This document shows positions 32,500 to 43,826 of a stretch of 64,000 bases of DNA, piece by piece. The notes under the pieces were generated by a model, which ran no database searches, was not told where the DNA came from, and saw only the letters and a list, made by a program, of their open reading frames with translations. A program made the translations under genes and the position numbers. The first letter of the stretch is position 1. Each line of letters starts with the position of its first letter. Location of the stretch: NCBI RefSeq assembly GCF_000321225.1, contig NW_004452185.1:123749-187748 (forward strand). The letters are read 5' to 3'. Source of the stretch: Odobenus rosmarus divergens. Taxonomy: Eukaryota > Chordata > Mammalia > Carnivora > Odobenidae.

Positions 32500-33158
32500 T
32501 CAATTTTTTGTTGTTGTTGTTGAGATAAAATTTACATACAGGGAAACCAAAAGGTGTTAAGTGTACAATTTGACAAGTTGTAGCAAATATATACATCTGT
32601 GTAACCAACACCCTAATCACAATACAGAACCTTTCCATGACCCCAGAAAGTTTCCTGGTGCCCCTTTCTAGACAATTGCCAATCCCCATGGGCAACCACT
32701 GTTCTGATTTCTATCACCATAAATTAATTTTGCTTGTTCTTAAATTTCGTATTAATGGAACCATGTAGAATGTACTCTTTTGTTTCTGGCTTCTTTCACT
32801 CAACATAGTGTTTTTAAGATTCATTCATGTTGTTGCATTTTTCAGTAGTTTTGTTAGTCCATTTTCCTGTTGATGGACATTGGACTGCTTCCATTTTGTG
32901 GTGATTACAAATAAAACCTCTATGGATATTTTTGTATAAGTTTTTTTTGGGGACATATGTTTTCCTTTACGTTGGATAAATGTCTAGGAGTGGAATTTTG
33001 AGCTTACAGGTTAGATCTGTGTTTCACCTTGTAAGAAACTATAGTTTTTCAAAGTTCTTGTATTGTTCTAGGCTCCCATTGGCAAGGTATGGTGGTTCCA
33101 ACTACTCCCTTTCCTCACCAAACAGTGGTATTGCCCCTCTTTTTAAATTTAGCCTTTC

Positions 33159-33228
33159 TATTCTCTCTCTTTCTTTCTCCATCTGACCCTCCCTTGTGTG
33201 CTCCCTCTAAAAAAAAAATAAAATAAAT
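33159..33228 (+). mobile_element. Strongly 5'-truncated SINE (70 bp) with 14-bp duplication
   Basis: aaatttagcctttc flanks it at 33145-33158 and 33229-33242. The insert is only the CT-rich 3' part (tattctctctctttctttct), tgtgtgctccctct and an A-rich tail. Insertion occurred within old L1M. Confidence 0.88.
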
Positions 33229-33675
33229 AAATTTAGCCTTTCAAATATGTGCATCTCATTGTGACCTTAATTAGAATTCCCTAGTTATGTTGGGCACTTT
33301 CTCATGTGCTTATTGGCCAATCATATATCATCTTTTGTGCAGTGTCTATTCAAGCCTTTTGTTCATTGTAAAGATTAGATAATTTGCCATTTTATTATTG
33401 ATTTGTGGAAGTTTTTTATACATTCCAGGTACAAGTTGTTTGCCACATATGTATTGTGGTTATTTTCTTCCAGTTTATGGTTTGCCTTTTCATTTTCTTA
33501 ATGGTGTCTTTGGATAAGTTACTAACTTTGAAGTCCAATTATCACATTTTTATTATTAATGATTTGTATGTCTTAAGATTTCTTTGTTTGCATTCAGTTT
33601 AAGATATTTTCCAACATTTTCTATATAGGAGATATTACAATTGTAACTTTTATGTTTAGACTTATGACACATCTT

Positions 33676-33853
33676 TTTTTTTAAGAATTTATTTGAGAGA
33701 GAGTGAGAGAGAGCACGAGGGTGGGGGAGGGTCAGAGGGAGAAGCAGGCTCCCTGCTGAGCAGGGAGCCCAATGTGGAACTCAATCCTGGGACTACAGGA
33801 TCGTGACCTGAGCTGAAGGCAGTTGCTTAACCAACTGAGCCATCCAGGCACCT
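33676..33853 (-). mobile_element. CAN-SINE with 17-bp target-site duplication
   Basis: gacttatgacacatctt (33659-33675) and gacttaggacacatctt (33854-33870), one mismatch. The element is inside L1M sequence, which resumes exactly after the duplication. Confidence 0.94.
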
Positions 33854-33965
33854 GACTTAGGACACATCTTGAATTAATTTTTGTGTATGGTGTAAGGTAG
33901 GGATTGAGGTTCATATTTTTTTCCACCTATTTATCCAGTTGTTAAGCACCCTTAGTTGAAAGGCA

Positions 33966-34449
33966 GTTCTTTTCCTTCATTGAATTGCTAACATAGGCAT
34001 TTATTATTTGCACCCTGGACACCCAAGTGTGCATTTGTCAGTGGTTTCTTAAGAAGCCCAAGGTCTGCCTGTTTGTTATGTGAAAATACTTCCTACATCT
34101 GTAAACACATGGACTTGATAGCAGTCACTAGGAAAGTATGGCCTAACAAGGCTGAGACCATTCTCTCCTGATGAAATAATTTATGTAAGTCAGAATTGAG
34201 GGAGAGAATTAAGTCATGAGCTGTTCCTATGTCATGAGAAGTTTTGCATGTTAGTTAGTATATAAAATATCTGTCAGAGAACAGAGGAATTCTGTTTCTC
34301 GGCGCCCCAGGTGAAAAAGGAAAAGTGGTAATTGGATAGTATTACTGCCAATCTTCCTGAGTAAAACAGAGGGAGGAGATAAGTCACTTTGCAGGAACTC
34401 TGAGTGTGGGTGCTTCTGGACTTAGATCCTTAGCCAAGGAAGTGAAAGT
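33966..34449. other. No feature seen
   Basis: Unassigned sequence between two reverse L1-like blocks; no coding features. Confidence 0.45.
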
Positions 34450-34985
34450 AAATAGCTTATTTGGAAGGTGATGCCAGGAAGAAATATTGTTGGAAATTTG
34501 GATTATTTCCAAGTTTTTACAATTACAAATAACTATGTATCTATATATGTGTTTACATATGTGAGTATTATAGTAAGAAACATTTCCAGAAATGGTCTTT
34601 GTTGGCTAAGTGTATGCCCACTTAAAATTTTGATGAAAGTCACAAAATTGTTTTCTAAAAGTTTGCACCCATTTTACACTTACTTTAAAAGTGTTTGAGT
34701 ACCCATTTCTTCATCCCCAGTTCAATTTGGATAGCTTCTTAACTTATTATTATTTTTTTTGTTAACCAAGGAGTTAAAAAAGTGATCTCATTTTAATTTG
34801 CATTTTACTATTGTAAGAAAACACAACACCTTTTTCATATGTTTATTGAGTAAAGTTATTTCTTCTTCTGTGAACTATGTATCCATAACCTTTGCTCATT
34901 TTTATATTGGCTTATTTTTCATTGATAAGTTGATGTATAGGAATTATTTATATAGTCTGGATAGGAATCCTTGTCTGATAGATAT
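34450..34985 (-). mobile_element. Old LINE (L1M/HAL1-type) fragment
   Basis: Antisense LINE phrases: tttccagaaatggtctttgt, agtttgcacccattttacac, tcattttaatttgcatttta, catatgtttattgagtaaag, ttgataagttgatgtatagg, and ggataggaatccttgtctga. Diverged. Confidence 0.55.
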
Positions 34986-34989
34986 GTAG

Positions 34990-36160
34990 CGATATTCTGC
35001 CCCTGAGGCCATACTGTTTTACTCATTTCTGATTTCAGCTCCTGGATCACTGTCTCCCTGTCTATTATTCCTCTTGTTATTAATTTTGGTGCCAGATGTT
35101 GACACAGGTGATCCTTCTCACACACGGCCTCCTCAATTCCTTGACCTCTCTTATGCAGTGGTCTTTTCCTTCATCCTTCCTCAGACACCCATCTAGGTCA
35201 TTACCTAGACCGTGGCATCAAAAACAACAGCAACCCTTCTGAAATCTCAGTTTCAAATCATTCATATTCTGGGCATCAGCTTTTACCCTTCTATCTTACC
35301 TTTCCTCTGGGCTTCTGTTCATCTGTCATTTTTCATTATCTCTTACCCCCTTCAGTTTCTTCTCTCTTTAACTTAGATCCCATGGCACAGAATTATAATT
35401 ATTCTCAGGAAAACACCCTCGATGCTCTTATTCACTCTCCTTCATCATACTCCTCTGCCAACTCCACCCTAGTTAAGCCCAATTATCCATTCATTCCCTC
35501 CTTGCACTCTAGCAGCTGAACATGGCTGGCAAATGTGGAACAGCATTGTCATCTGGACTCACTTCAACTATGACCACAAGTCTCTTTTTTTTTTTTTTTT
35601 AAAGATTTTATTTATTTATTTATTTGAGAGAGAGAGAATGAGAGACAGAGAGCACGAGAGGGGGGAGGGTCAGAGGGAGAAGCAGACTCCCTGCTGAGCA
35701 GGGAGCCCGATGTGGGACTCGATCCCAGGACTCCAGGATCATGACCTGAGCCGAAGGCAGTCGCGTAACCAACTGAGCCACCCAGGCGCCCTGACCACAA
35801 GTCTCAAATGGGCACTCAGTTCTTCCAGACAATTCTACTATACATCCCTACTAAGCTGAGCTTTCAACTCTCAGAGATGACTATTTCACATCTTCTCAAC
35901 ATCCCCTTCTCACTGCATCTTAGCTTATGCGGCTGCCTCATATTTTACAGAGAAATTAGGTGCATTCTAATGAGAATGATATCTTCTAAATGTGAAATTT
36001 GCCAAACCATTTGCTTTTCCACTCATATACTCTGATACATAAGGTGCTCCTGCTCCTGTCTCAGACCAATCCTTTGTTCCCTCCTTTTGTCTTTTCAAGC
36101 GACCTGCTTCTAAAATTATTCCTACTCTCTCCTTCATTATGAGTTTGTCCAATTCTATTT
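34990..36160. repeat. Ancient pyrimidine-rich repeat, split by a SINE
   Basis: Phrases such as cctcaattccttgacctctc, cttctgaaatctcagtttca, cctttcctctgggcttctgt, ccttcatcctt and, beyond the SINE, ctgcttctaaaattattcct recall a dispersed element with long pyrimidine-rich antisense text known from many mammalian genomes. I cannot name it. The SINE at 35585-35791 interrupts it. Open frames on either strand are not credible genes. Confidence 0.4.
35585..35791 (-). mobile_element. CAN-SINE with 14-bp target-site duplication
   Basis: tgaccacaagtctc at 35571-35584 and 35792-35805 are identical. Full length on the minus strand with a 16-T tail at the left; very close in sequence to the copies at 24012 and 31325. 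Confidence 0.96.
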
Positions 36161-36889
36161 TTGATAGTCATTTGAAATGTTTCCAGTGGTTTTTGTCATC
36201 AAGAACAAGAATACTATAAATTGCCATTATAGATATAATAGTGCACTTATGCAAAAGTTTGGCAGGCATGGCAGATAGCTAGAAATGGAACTGCTGGGAG
36301 TAGCAGAATTTGCTAGTGTGCATCAGTATCTGTGTTCTTTGGTTCTTGTGACTACAGACTCTCTTATTTTAGATTCTCTTGCAGTTAAACAAGGCCTTTG
36401 ACTGAGTTCTGGCTAATGAGTCTGAACAAATGATGTTTGCTACTTCTTGGCCTGGCCCATGCAAATCTCCATGCAACAATTTTTACTCTTTCCCCACATG
36501 ACTGTGGATTAGTTATCACCCCTCCCTTCCATGTCCCATGCTATTCATATGACGATCTTGTGAGCAAAATATTAATTTTTATTCAGAATAAATTTTATTC
36601 TGAAATTTGGGATTCCTTGTTACAAAGTTAACTCACCCTGACCAAGACACTGGGTCATAGAGAAATATTTATTATCTGGTCCTTTAAAGAAAGGTGTAGC
36701 ACATGGTCAGTTTTCATAAATGTTCCTTGTGTGCTTGGAAAAATATATATGCTCCCAGTTTTGAAAACAGTATTTTTTCTGTATCCATTAGATGAAACAT
36801 TAATTATGCTATTCAAATGTATTTATTTACCTTTTTATTTTAGTAGATCTATCATTTACTGAGGGAGGTATGTTAAAATATTTTACAGG
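36161..36889. other. No gene; unassigned, possibly decayed LTR
   Basis: The part 36360-36650 (ggcctttgactgagttctgg, ctacttcttggcctggccca) resembles text seen in old LTR-type repeats, but no family can be given. No coding features. Confidence 0.35.
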
Positions 36890-37080
36890 GATGGTGGATT
36901 TTTCATTCTTTTCTTGAGGTTCTGTCTGCTGGCCCACATAGCAGACTCCAGGATTACATGAGCCAATTCTCTTTCTCTGTCTCTCTCTCTCTCATACACA
37001 CACACACACACACACACTCTCTCTCTCTCTCTCTTTCTCTCTCTATTGGTTCTGTTTCCCTGGAGAACCCTAACTAATAT
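36890..37080 (+). mobile_element. LTR-like 3' end with embedded (CT)n(AC)n microsatellite
   Basis: aggttctgtctgctggccca, caggattacatgagccaatt and, after the microsatellite, ttggttctgtttccctggag then aaccctaactaata are typical of the 3' end of an old MaLR-like LTR. The simple repeat (36979-37044) is CT units, then about 12 CA units, then CT units. Confidence 0.45.
36979..37044 (+). repeat. Compound (CT)n(CA)n(CT)n microsatellite
   Basis: CT units, then CA units from about 36994 to 37017, then CT units to 37044 with a single TTT interruption. Confidence 0.95.
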
Positions 37081-37154
37081 ACTTCTTGACCTTTTTATTC
37101 TTTTGGGTTCTAATGCTGTTAATGATTTACATTCTTTAAAATTTCCCTCTTGTT

Positions 37155-37354
37155 TTTTTTTTTTTAAAGATTTTATTTATTTATTTGACACAGAGACAGA
37201 CAGTGAGAGAGGGAACACAAGCAGGGGGAGTGGGAGAGGGAGAAGCAGGCTCCCCGCTGAGCAGGGAGCACGATGCGGGGCTCGATCCCAGGACCCTGGG
37301 ATCATGACCTGAGCCGAAGGCAGACGCTTAACGACTGAGCCACCCAGGCGCCCC
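37155..37354 (-). mobile_element. CAN-SINE with 18-bp target-site duplication
   Basis: taaaatttccctcttgtt at 37137-37154 and 37355-37372 are identical. Full length on the minus strand, with head ggggcgcctgggtggctcag, among the closest to the young consensus in this window. Confidence 0.97.
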
Positions 37355-37372
37355 TAAAATTTCCCTCTTGTT

Positions 37373-37789
37373 AATGTAAGAGGGAAAGTAGACATACATT
37401 CTCACTTCCACATGGATCCAATTCTTCATATCTCTTTTGTTACTTTTTTTTTAAACAGTATCATTTAGGTTTTATATCCATGTCCTGCTTAGGTGTGTAG
37501 AAACTTATTAAAATTACTTTGTATATTTCTTGTTTTATTAATCTTCTGATTTTACAACCCAATTGTCAGAGGATATCTCCATATTCTTGTATGGACCTTA
37601 GAATTGTGCTCACTTGGCTCCAAATTTTGTGATTATTGGAAAGCAACTAGGCATAGAGAAGGTTCCAGGCTCAACTGTAATCTACTTGTTTTAAAACTCG
37701 GTTAAGCCACTCAGAATCTCTCAGATATACCTACTAAATAGCTTCAATAATTCAATACTCTGTATTTTCTGTGAATAACATGGATTTTT
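37373..37789. other. No feature seen
   Basis: Unassigned. A MIR-like trace around 37600-37740 is too weak to call. Confidence 0.4.
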
Positions 37790-38030
37790 GAATTTAAATA
37801 GTCCTGTGTTAGAGCCATACATGTGCTACTATTGAGATGTGTGATCTTAAACAAATTGCTCAATTGCTTTAAACCTCAATTCTCTCCTCTTTAGATAAAT
37901 AATAGTTACTTTGCAGGATTGACAAAAAAAATGAAATGAAACAGCTGATTAAGCACCCAGTAGAGTACTTAGAACATAAAAGAATTTAAGTTAATTGTAT
38001 CTAATATTGTTATTACTATTATCATTATTA
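37790..38030 (+). mobile_element. MIR fragment
   Basis: Plus-strand MIR order: gtgtgatcttaaacaaattg, ttaaacctcaattctctcct, gttactttgcaggattgaca, cagtagagtacttagaacat. Well spaced over about 200 bp. Confidence 0.7.
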
Positions 38031-38034
38031 TTTT

Positions 38035-38755
38035 TATTCATTTATTCATTCATCAGTTCCGTAAATGTTGATTGAAAAACCTATGGATCAGGCACTGTTC
38101 TCGGCATTTAGGAAACATCAATGACCCATATAGACAAGATCTGTGCTCTCATGGAATTTATGTTCAAGTGGATTGATTGCTATGGAATGGGATTGTGTAC
38201 GATAAGATAGTTTGCAAGCTATTGTGTCAATAACGAACCACCTAAAACCTGTGGCACTGAATGAGGTGCATTCAGTCTGTAAGATTGGCCGGGTGGTTCT
38301 TCTGGCCTTGGCTAGACTTGCCCACAAGTTGGGAGATTTGTGGGGTATCTGATGTAGAATGGCTCCAGCAGTGGTGCCAGCTCAGATCCTTTCTGTGCCG
38401 CACCCTCCATCTTAGCCCAGGAGTATTCTAATAGCAGTGGTAGAGGAGTAAGAGCAGGAGTGGACACACGCAAGTGCTTTTTCAGGCCTTTGCAACATGT
38501 CTGTCAACATCCTATTGGCCACATCAAGGAACTTGGCCAACCCAGAGTCAGAGTGGGAGGGCACTTCAGGGTTACAAAGGACACAGACACAGGGGAGGGT
38601 GAGGATTAGGACCATCAGTGCAACAAATCTACGCCACCTATAAAACATAATTTGGTGTACTAATTGCAGGTGTGGATACAAACATGAGATGTTACTTCCA
38701 AAGATTATTATGTGAAGTCTTGAAGAGGTAGTATGTGACACTTATTCTTACATGC
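38035..38755. repeat. Ancient repeats, not assigned
   Basis: 38035-38175 has the widespread phrase ggatcaggcactgttctcgg, caatgacccatatagacaag, tgctctcatggaatttatg. 38185-38640 (gcaagctattgtgtcaataa, catcctattggccacatcaa, ggaacttggccaacccagag) resembles an old LTR or hAT element in layout. A 109-codon minus-strand frame at 38412-38741 is not credible as a gene. Confidence 0.4.
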
Positions 38756-38760
38756 ATGGA

Positions 38761-38969
38761 TTTTTTTTTTTAAGATTTTATTTATTTGAGAGAGAGAGAG
38801 AGAGAGAGAAAGAGTGTGAACATGAGCTGGGGGGAGAGGGGCAGAAGGAGAGGGAGAAACAGATTTTCCGCTGAGCAGGGAGCCTGCTGTGGGGCTTGAT
38901 CCCAGGACCCCGGGATCACTACCTGAGCTGAAGGCAGACGCTTAATGGACTGAGCCACTCAGGTGCCCC
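38761..38969 (-). mobile_element. CAN-SINE
   Basis: Minus-strand copy with a poly(T) left end, a (GA)n-rich part at about 38788-38812, and a head tggggcacctgagtggctca at the right. No convincing flanking duplication, so it may be older or its ends altered. Confidence 0.92.
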
Positions 38970-40221
38970 AAGCCCAGTTTTGAAAACAAAATTTAAAAGA
39001 AATACTAGCCCAGTGTTATTCAATCCCATGCAGCATGGTACAAAAAATATTGGATTAAAGAAAATTGCTTAATTCAAAAGGCCTAGAAAACTTGATAACA
39101 GGTAGAGCTTATGGGCCACACAAATATTTGATAACCGGTCTGTGGGGTTGTAAGAACATGGTGTGGTGGATCAAAGAGCATAGGTTAACTCAGGCAGCAG
39201 TAGGTTGGGCAAGCAAGTGGGAGCAAGGTGAACACAGTTTCCAGAGGTCAGGGCCAAGTGATGGGTCAGGAAGTTCAAGAAAGGCAAGAGGAGCTAATAG
39301 GTGACCTGATTGCCAGGAGCCCATGACATCACCTTGATAATGAAGCAAGTCTCTGGCCCAGAGAGCAGCGTGGGATGTTGAGAACCTAAATGTGGGGTCA
39401 GGACAAACATTTGGCTGGAGAGAGGGACCATGCAAAGGGTGCTGGAGATACAGACATCTTTTAGTGGTGGTGGTGGTGGGGCGTCACTTCATTTCTTTGC
39501 TCATCCATGTGCCTCTCAGCTCATTCCTTTAATGACCCTCATGTGCACACATTATCTTCTGTCTCCTTGTTTATCCACTAGTGACTCATTCAAAATCTGT
39601 TGCCCTTGTTCCTAAGGGTTTAGTTGATGATCTTGTACCTCCCTAGAATTTCTATCCAGAATGGAAGTTTTAATGGTATACCTCTGCACAGGTGTGCCTC
39701 CAGTGACTTCATTTGACCTTTTGATTAGTAGCCAGGAACAATTATGATTCATGTCTATACTCCCTTTCTCTTGATATTCAGCATCTTGGAATCAAAACCT
39801 ACTCCTCCATGTTGTCTTTCAAAATTCAGAACTTTCCTTAATAACAATTGTATATATCTCATAGTGAATGTTAAAACAAACATTTTGCCCATAAAGTGTT
39901 GCATATGGCTCATTCCCTCTGCTTCCCCTCCTCCAAGAATGCAAACTTCTTTATCTACATGGAGATGGTTTTTCTGCTTTATGGTTTGACCAGACAGTGG
40001 CCAAACCAAGAGAGAAGTTACAAATGAGAAGAATCAATGCATTGTGTCCGTGCTAGGGATAGGCCTGCCATTACACAGAAGAGGGACTGGTTTGGGCCCT
40101 CACTTGGAATTGCCATAGCTAAGTTAATTGTAATTTAGGTTAAATATGGGGTTATAATCAAATAATGGGTCACACAAAAGCAGCCCCAGACTAGCCCAAA
40201 TTCTTAGATGAAAATGCTTAC
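38970..40221. other. No gene or repeat recognised
   Basis: Mixed sequence with short open frames on both strands (39065-39435, 39744-40009). None has a domain or splice context that I trust. A (GGT)n spot lies near 39465-39478. Confidence 0.45.
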
Positions 40222-40662
40222 CTGGTATGGGTTGAAATGTGTCCCCTTCCCTCAGAAATTCATATGTTGAAATACTAACCTCCAGGACGTCATACTGTGA
40301 CTTTATTTAGAAATAAAGTTGTTGAGGATATAATTATGATGAGGTCATACTGGAGTAGGGTGGGCTCTTAATCCAATATGACTGCTATCCTAATAAAAGA
40401 GGGAAATTTAGAGACAGACACACACATAGGGAGCATGTCCTGTCAAGATTGGAGTTACGTTGTGTTTCAACAAGGAATATCTGGGGCTACCAGAAGCTGG
40501 AAGAGGCAAGGAAGGATGCTTTCCCTGTAGGCTTCAGAGGGAGCATGACCCTGCTGACACCTTCATCTGGGACTTCCGGCCTCCAGGACGGTGAGACAAT
40601 GTTTCTGTTGTTTAACTGCTCTGTTTTGGTACTCTATAATGGCAAGGCCTAGGAAACAACTG
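40222..40662 (+). mobile_element. MLT1-type solo LTR (ERVL-MaLR fossil)
   Basis: MLT1 phrases in order: gggttgaaatgtgtcccctt, ttcatatgttgaaatactaa, gatgaggtcatactggagta, gggtgggctcttaatccaat, accagaagctggaagaggca, gggacttccggcctccagga, gtttctgttgtttaactgct, and an end near ggcctaggaaacaac. The LTR carries no genes. The short open frame at 40449-40652 lies inside it. Confidence 0.8.
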
Positions 40663-42059
40663 TTGCCCACAAGCTGCTGACATTTGGGTAATGCATGCTA
40701 TGGCCTTAACCAAACACAAGACTGTTTATTACTTGATAGACAAAAACTGTGGATGGCGGATCCATGGCTCCCCCCTGGAAATTCATTCTAGTCAGAGCTG
40801 CTGTCCTCTGCTGTCCAGAGGCTCACCAGTCATGCAAAAATGGGTACTGTTAGTGCTCTGCTCAATCTTTTTGCTGGGCTGGAATTTATTTCCCAGTGAC
40901 TGTGTGTGTTATTTTCTTTTCCAGAAGATTGCCCCCAGCCAAATAGGAACCCCTTTATCAGGGAAGCTATGCTTTCCTTCTCCCCTTTTAGTTTGCAACC
41001 ATAAGGGGGCCTAACTTGGTGCTGTCCTTAGCGCTTCAGAGCTTCCCACAGGATCAGGATGAGGCTGGACTCCATCTGAGCACACATTCTTGCTCAGCAA
41101 CTTCCTCGGATTATCCTGCTTCCCCTGCACCCCTTCTGAGAACACACCCTCACTAAATCCCTAAGTTCTCCTGCCCCTGGGGAACTTGACTAAAGACCTT
41201 GAACCTTCCAGCCCTCTTCCCTGGGTACACTGGAATGAGCAGGGCCACTCCACTTAGTATAAGAGATTAAGGGGAAAGAAGACGTGGTGCAGGGTAGGGC
41301 CATGTGTTAAGGTGTGGCAAGCTGAGTCTCAGGTGGTAGAGTTGACATGTTTCCTAACTCTCCTCTGCTGCCCTTCCAGTATCATCAGCCAGCAAGCATG
41401 TCTGACTCTGTGGTCGTTATGGGTGTATTGAACTTGTTCCCATACACATCTTCTCATTGATTGCATCCCGAACTTTCCAAACTAGGGCCAGGTATGTGAG
41501 AAGACTTGTGAAAGACACCCTTTCCCAATCAAGTGAATGATGGGAGCTGGTCTGGCCAGGGCTTGCTCCTCAGAATTGTCCTTGTCTGCTCCCTTCTTTT
41601 GGCATTGGCACTCACCAGCTAGGCCCACTCAACTTGACAAAGGCACCCTTGGTGACCACCTTACCTCAGGTGAACCATCAGCCAAGAAAGAGCGGAGGAG
41701 GCAGGCCTGGGTGACTCAGGCACACTGCATGCATAGGTTAAAAGAGAGATGGAACATTTGGGATTCACAAAGGCAGTAAGAGGTCCTAAAGACAGATGAG
41801 AAGAGAACAACAGAAATCCAAGAAAAAAAATCTGGGCAAGAACAGTCTGGAATATGTGTTTCTTGGGCACATTTTCTTTTTGGAGACACTTTTTCACCTA
41901 ATGTCTTGCCTACCCACTGTTAAGTGAGCCTCATTGAGTGAAAACTCATAAATTTAGCTTCAACTTTTATATAAGTAATATAAGAACATAGCTCAAAATA
42001 CTGAGTTCAAAATGTTCATTGTGAATATTTTGTGAAAAGTTTGTCTCACTTTTACACTG
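40663..42059. other. No gene or repeat recognised
   Basis: Several short open frames (40691-41014, 41537-41779, 41661-41897) are present, with mixed base composition. None has recognisable protein features. No RNA gene or repeat family is evident. Confidence 0.45.
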
Positions 42060-42549
42060 TGCCCGTTCATTCAGTGCCTCTTAGATGGAAGCTTTCTTAT
42101 AGTTTCATGAGTATCCTTCCAGTGATAAGATAGTGCATGCATTTATAATGTGTGCATGTGGGGTGGGGTATGCATGTACATGCCTACCCAGATGATAGCG
42201 TCTTTTATGTCCTATCCTGCATCTTGAACTTTTTTCTCTTAACATTGTACTTTGGAGTTCATTCCGTACAGTAAGTGGGACCTCCCTATTGTTTTTAGCA
42301 GTTAACTATTATTCCAAAGTATAGATACCTATAAATTATCTCCAATTCTTGGCTGTAGTGAATATCCTTGATTCACACATTTCACATATGTGTGAATATA
42401 CCTATGAGTGATAGGCCTACAATTAGAATTGCTGGATCAAAAAATGTGTGCACTTTAGCTGGTGACATATAATGCCAGACAACCCTCTGTGAAAGCAGTA
42501 CCCATTACAGTCCCAGCAGTACTGTATGTGAAAGCTTGTTTGTCTCTAG

Positions 42550-42771
42550 CAGTGGTAGACAAACGATGGCTGCCTGCTTTCATAAATAAAATTTGTTGGG
42601 GCACCACCATGACCATTGGTGATGGCTGCTTTCAAATAGCAGAGTTTTTGGGGTTTTTTGTTTTTTGTTTTTTCCAAATAGCAGAGTTGAATAGATATGA
42701 CAGAAAGTATATGGTCCACAAAGCTGCAAATATTTACTATTTGGTCCTTTAGAGAAGTCTGCTGACCCTTG
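42550..42771. mobile_element. hAT-class DNA transposon fossil (Zaphod/Charlie-like)
   Basis: The ends cagtggtagacaaacgatgg and agaagtctgctgacccttgt are of the hAT-type. Body phrases include cataaataaaatttgttggg, gatggctgctttcaaatagc, agcagagttgaatagatatg and atttactatttggtccttta. Internally it carries a 28-bp oligo(T) insertion flanked by a 14-bp repeat. The family name is tentative. Confidence 0.6.
42633..42688 (-). mobile_element. Tail-only retroinsertion with 14-bp duplication
   Basis: caaatagcagagtt occurs at 42633-42646 and 42675-42688. The 28 bp between them are T-rich with a few G (tttggggttttttg, then T runs). The flanking repeat and poly(T) are what a retrotransposition event leaves if only the A-rich tail is copied. 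A slippage duplication is the alternative. Confidence 0.7.
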
Positions 42772-42794
42772 TTCCATACATTGTCAATATAGAA

Positions 42795-43567
42795 GGTGAT
42801 CAAACTTTTAAAAAAAATTTTTTGTTATGTTAATCACCATACATTACATCATTAGTTTTTGATGTAGTGTTCCATGATTCATTGTTTGTGTATTACACCC
42901 AGTGCTCGATGCAGAACGTGCCCTCTTTAATACCCATCACCAGGCTAACCCATCCTCCCACCCCCCTCCCCTCTAGAACCGTCAGTTTGTTTCTCAGAGT
43001 CCATCATCTCTCATGGTTCGTATCCCCCTCCAATTTCCCCCCCCATTCTTCCCCTCCTGCTATATTCTTCTTTTTTTTTTTTTTTAACATATATTGTATT
43101 ACTTGTTTCAGAGGTACAGATCTGTGATTCAACAGTCTTGCACAATTTATAGCGCTCACCATAGCACATACCCTCCCCAATGTCTGTCATCCAGCCACCC
43201 CATCCCTCCCAACCCCCCACTCCAGCAACCCTCAGTTTGTTTCCTGAGATTAAGAATTCCTCATATCAGTGAGGTCATATGATACATGTCTTTCTCTGAT
43301 TGACTTATTTCGCTCAGCATAACACCCTCCAGTTCTATCCATGTCGTTGCAAATGGCAAGATCTCATTCCTTTTGATGGCTGCATAATATTCCATTGCAT
43401 ATATATACCACTTCTTCTTTATCCATTCATCTGTCGTTGGACATCTTGGCTCTTTCCACAGTTTGGCTATTGTGGACATTGTTGCTATAAACATCAGGGT
43501 GCACGTACCCCTTCGGATCCCTACATTTGTGTCTTTGGGGTAAATACCCAGTGGTGATCAAACTTTT
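42795..43567 (-). mobile_element. Young 5'-truncated L1 with 15-bp target-site duplication
   Basis: ggtgatcaaactttt at 42795-42809 and 43553-43567 are identical. The insert (42810-43552) has, on the minus strand, an ORF2 tail, the two-module 3' UTR with an internal A run (T16 at about 43070-43085), and a poly(A). It matches the insertion at 7562-8393 closely and is truncated at nearly the same place in ORF2. Confidence 0.95.
43261..43552 (-). pseudogene. L1 ORF2p C-terminal remnant
   Basis: A 78-codon open stretch (43261-43494) has MFIATMSTIAKLWKEPRCPT, DEWIKKKWYIYAMEYYAAIK and ends EKDMYHMTSLI at the natural ORF2 stop. The upstream part of the ORF2 tail (to 43552) continues in another frame, so at least one frameshift is present. 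No endonuclease or reverse transcriptase domain. Confidence 0.85.
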
Positions 43568-43625
43568 TGATCCTTGCTCATCTGATGTGAAAAAAAAAGT
43601 GGTGTCATTAAGACTTATATTTCTT

Positions 43626-43826
43626 GGGGGCACCTGGGTGGGTCTGTCAGTTAAGTGTCTGATTCTTGATTTTGGCTCAGGTCATGATCTGGGGGGTCAT
43701 GGGATTGAGCCCTGTGGCAGGCTCTGCACTCAGTGCACAGTCGGCTTGAGATTCTGTCTCTCCCTTTCCCTCTGCCCCTCCCCCACCCACACAATACTCT
43801 CTCTAATAAATAAATAAACTCTTAAA
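43626..43826 (+). mobile_element. Older-type CAN-SINE
   Basis: Head gggggcacctgggtgggtct, body with gattcttgattttggctcag, tcatgatctggggggtcatg and ctctgcactcagtgcacagt, then CT-rich sequence and taataaataaataaactctt. The body differs from the younger copies and resembles a subfamily shared with other carnivores. Short flanking match atatttct. Confidence 0.88.

Larger units (their letters stand above)
32500..33965 (-). mobile_element. Long old L1 (L1M-type), split by two SINEs
   Basis: Antisense L1 3' part and ORF2 text: gagataaaatttacatacag, gtgtacaatttgacaagttg, ccccagaaagtttcctggtg, tttcactcaacatagtgttt, tgttgatggacattggactg, taggagtggaattttgagct, ttaagatattttccaaca and ttgtgtatggtgtaaggtag. 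Gaps in the match are the SINE pieces at 33159-33228 and 33676-33853. No frame is open. A (TTG)n spot lies at its start. Confidence 0.8.

Noticed and set aside
42371..42397. 10-bp hairpin attcacacat/atgtgtgaat
   Set aside because: It lies in old L1 text where similar sequence is normal, and a 10-bp stem is expected by chance in this length.
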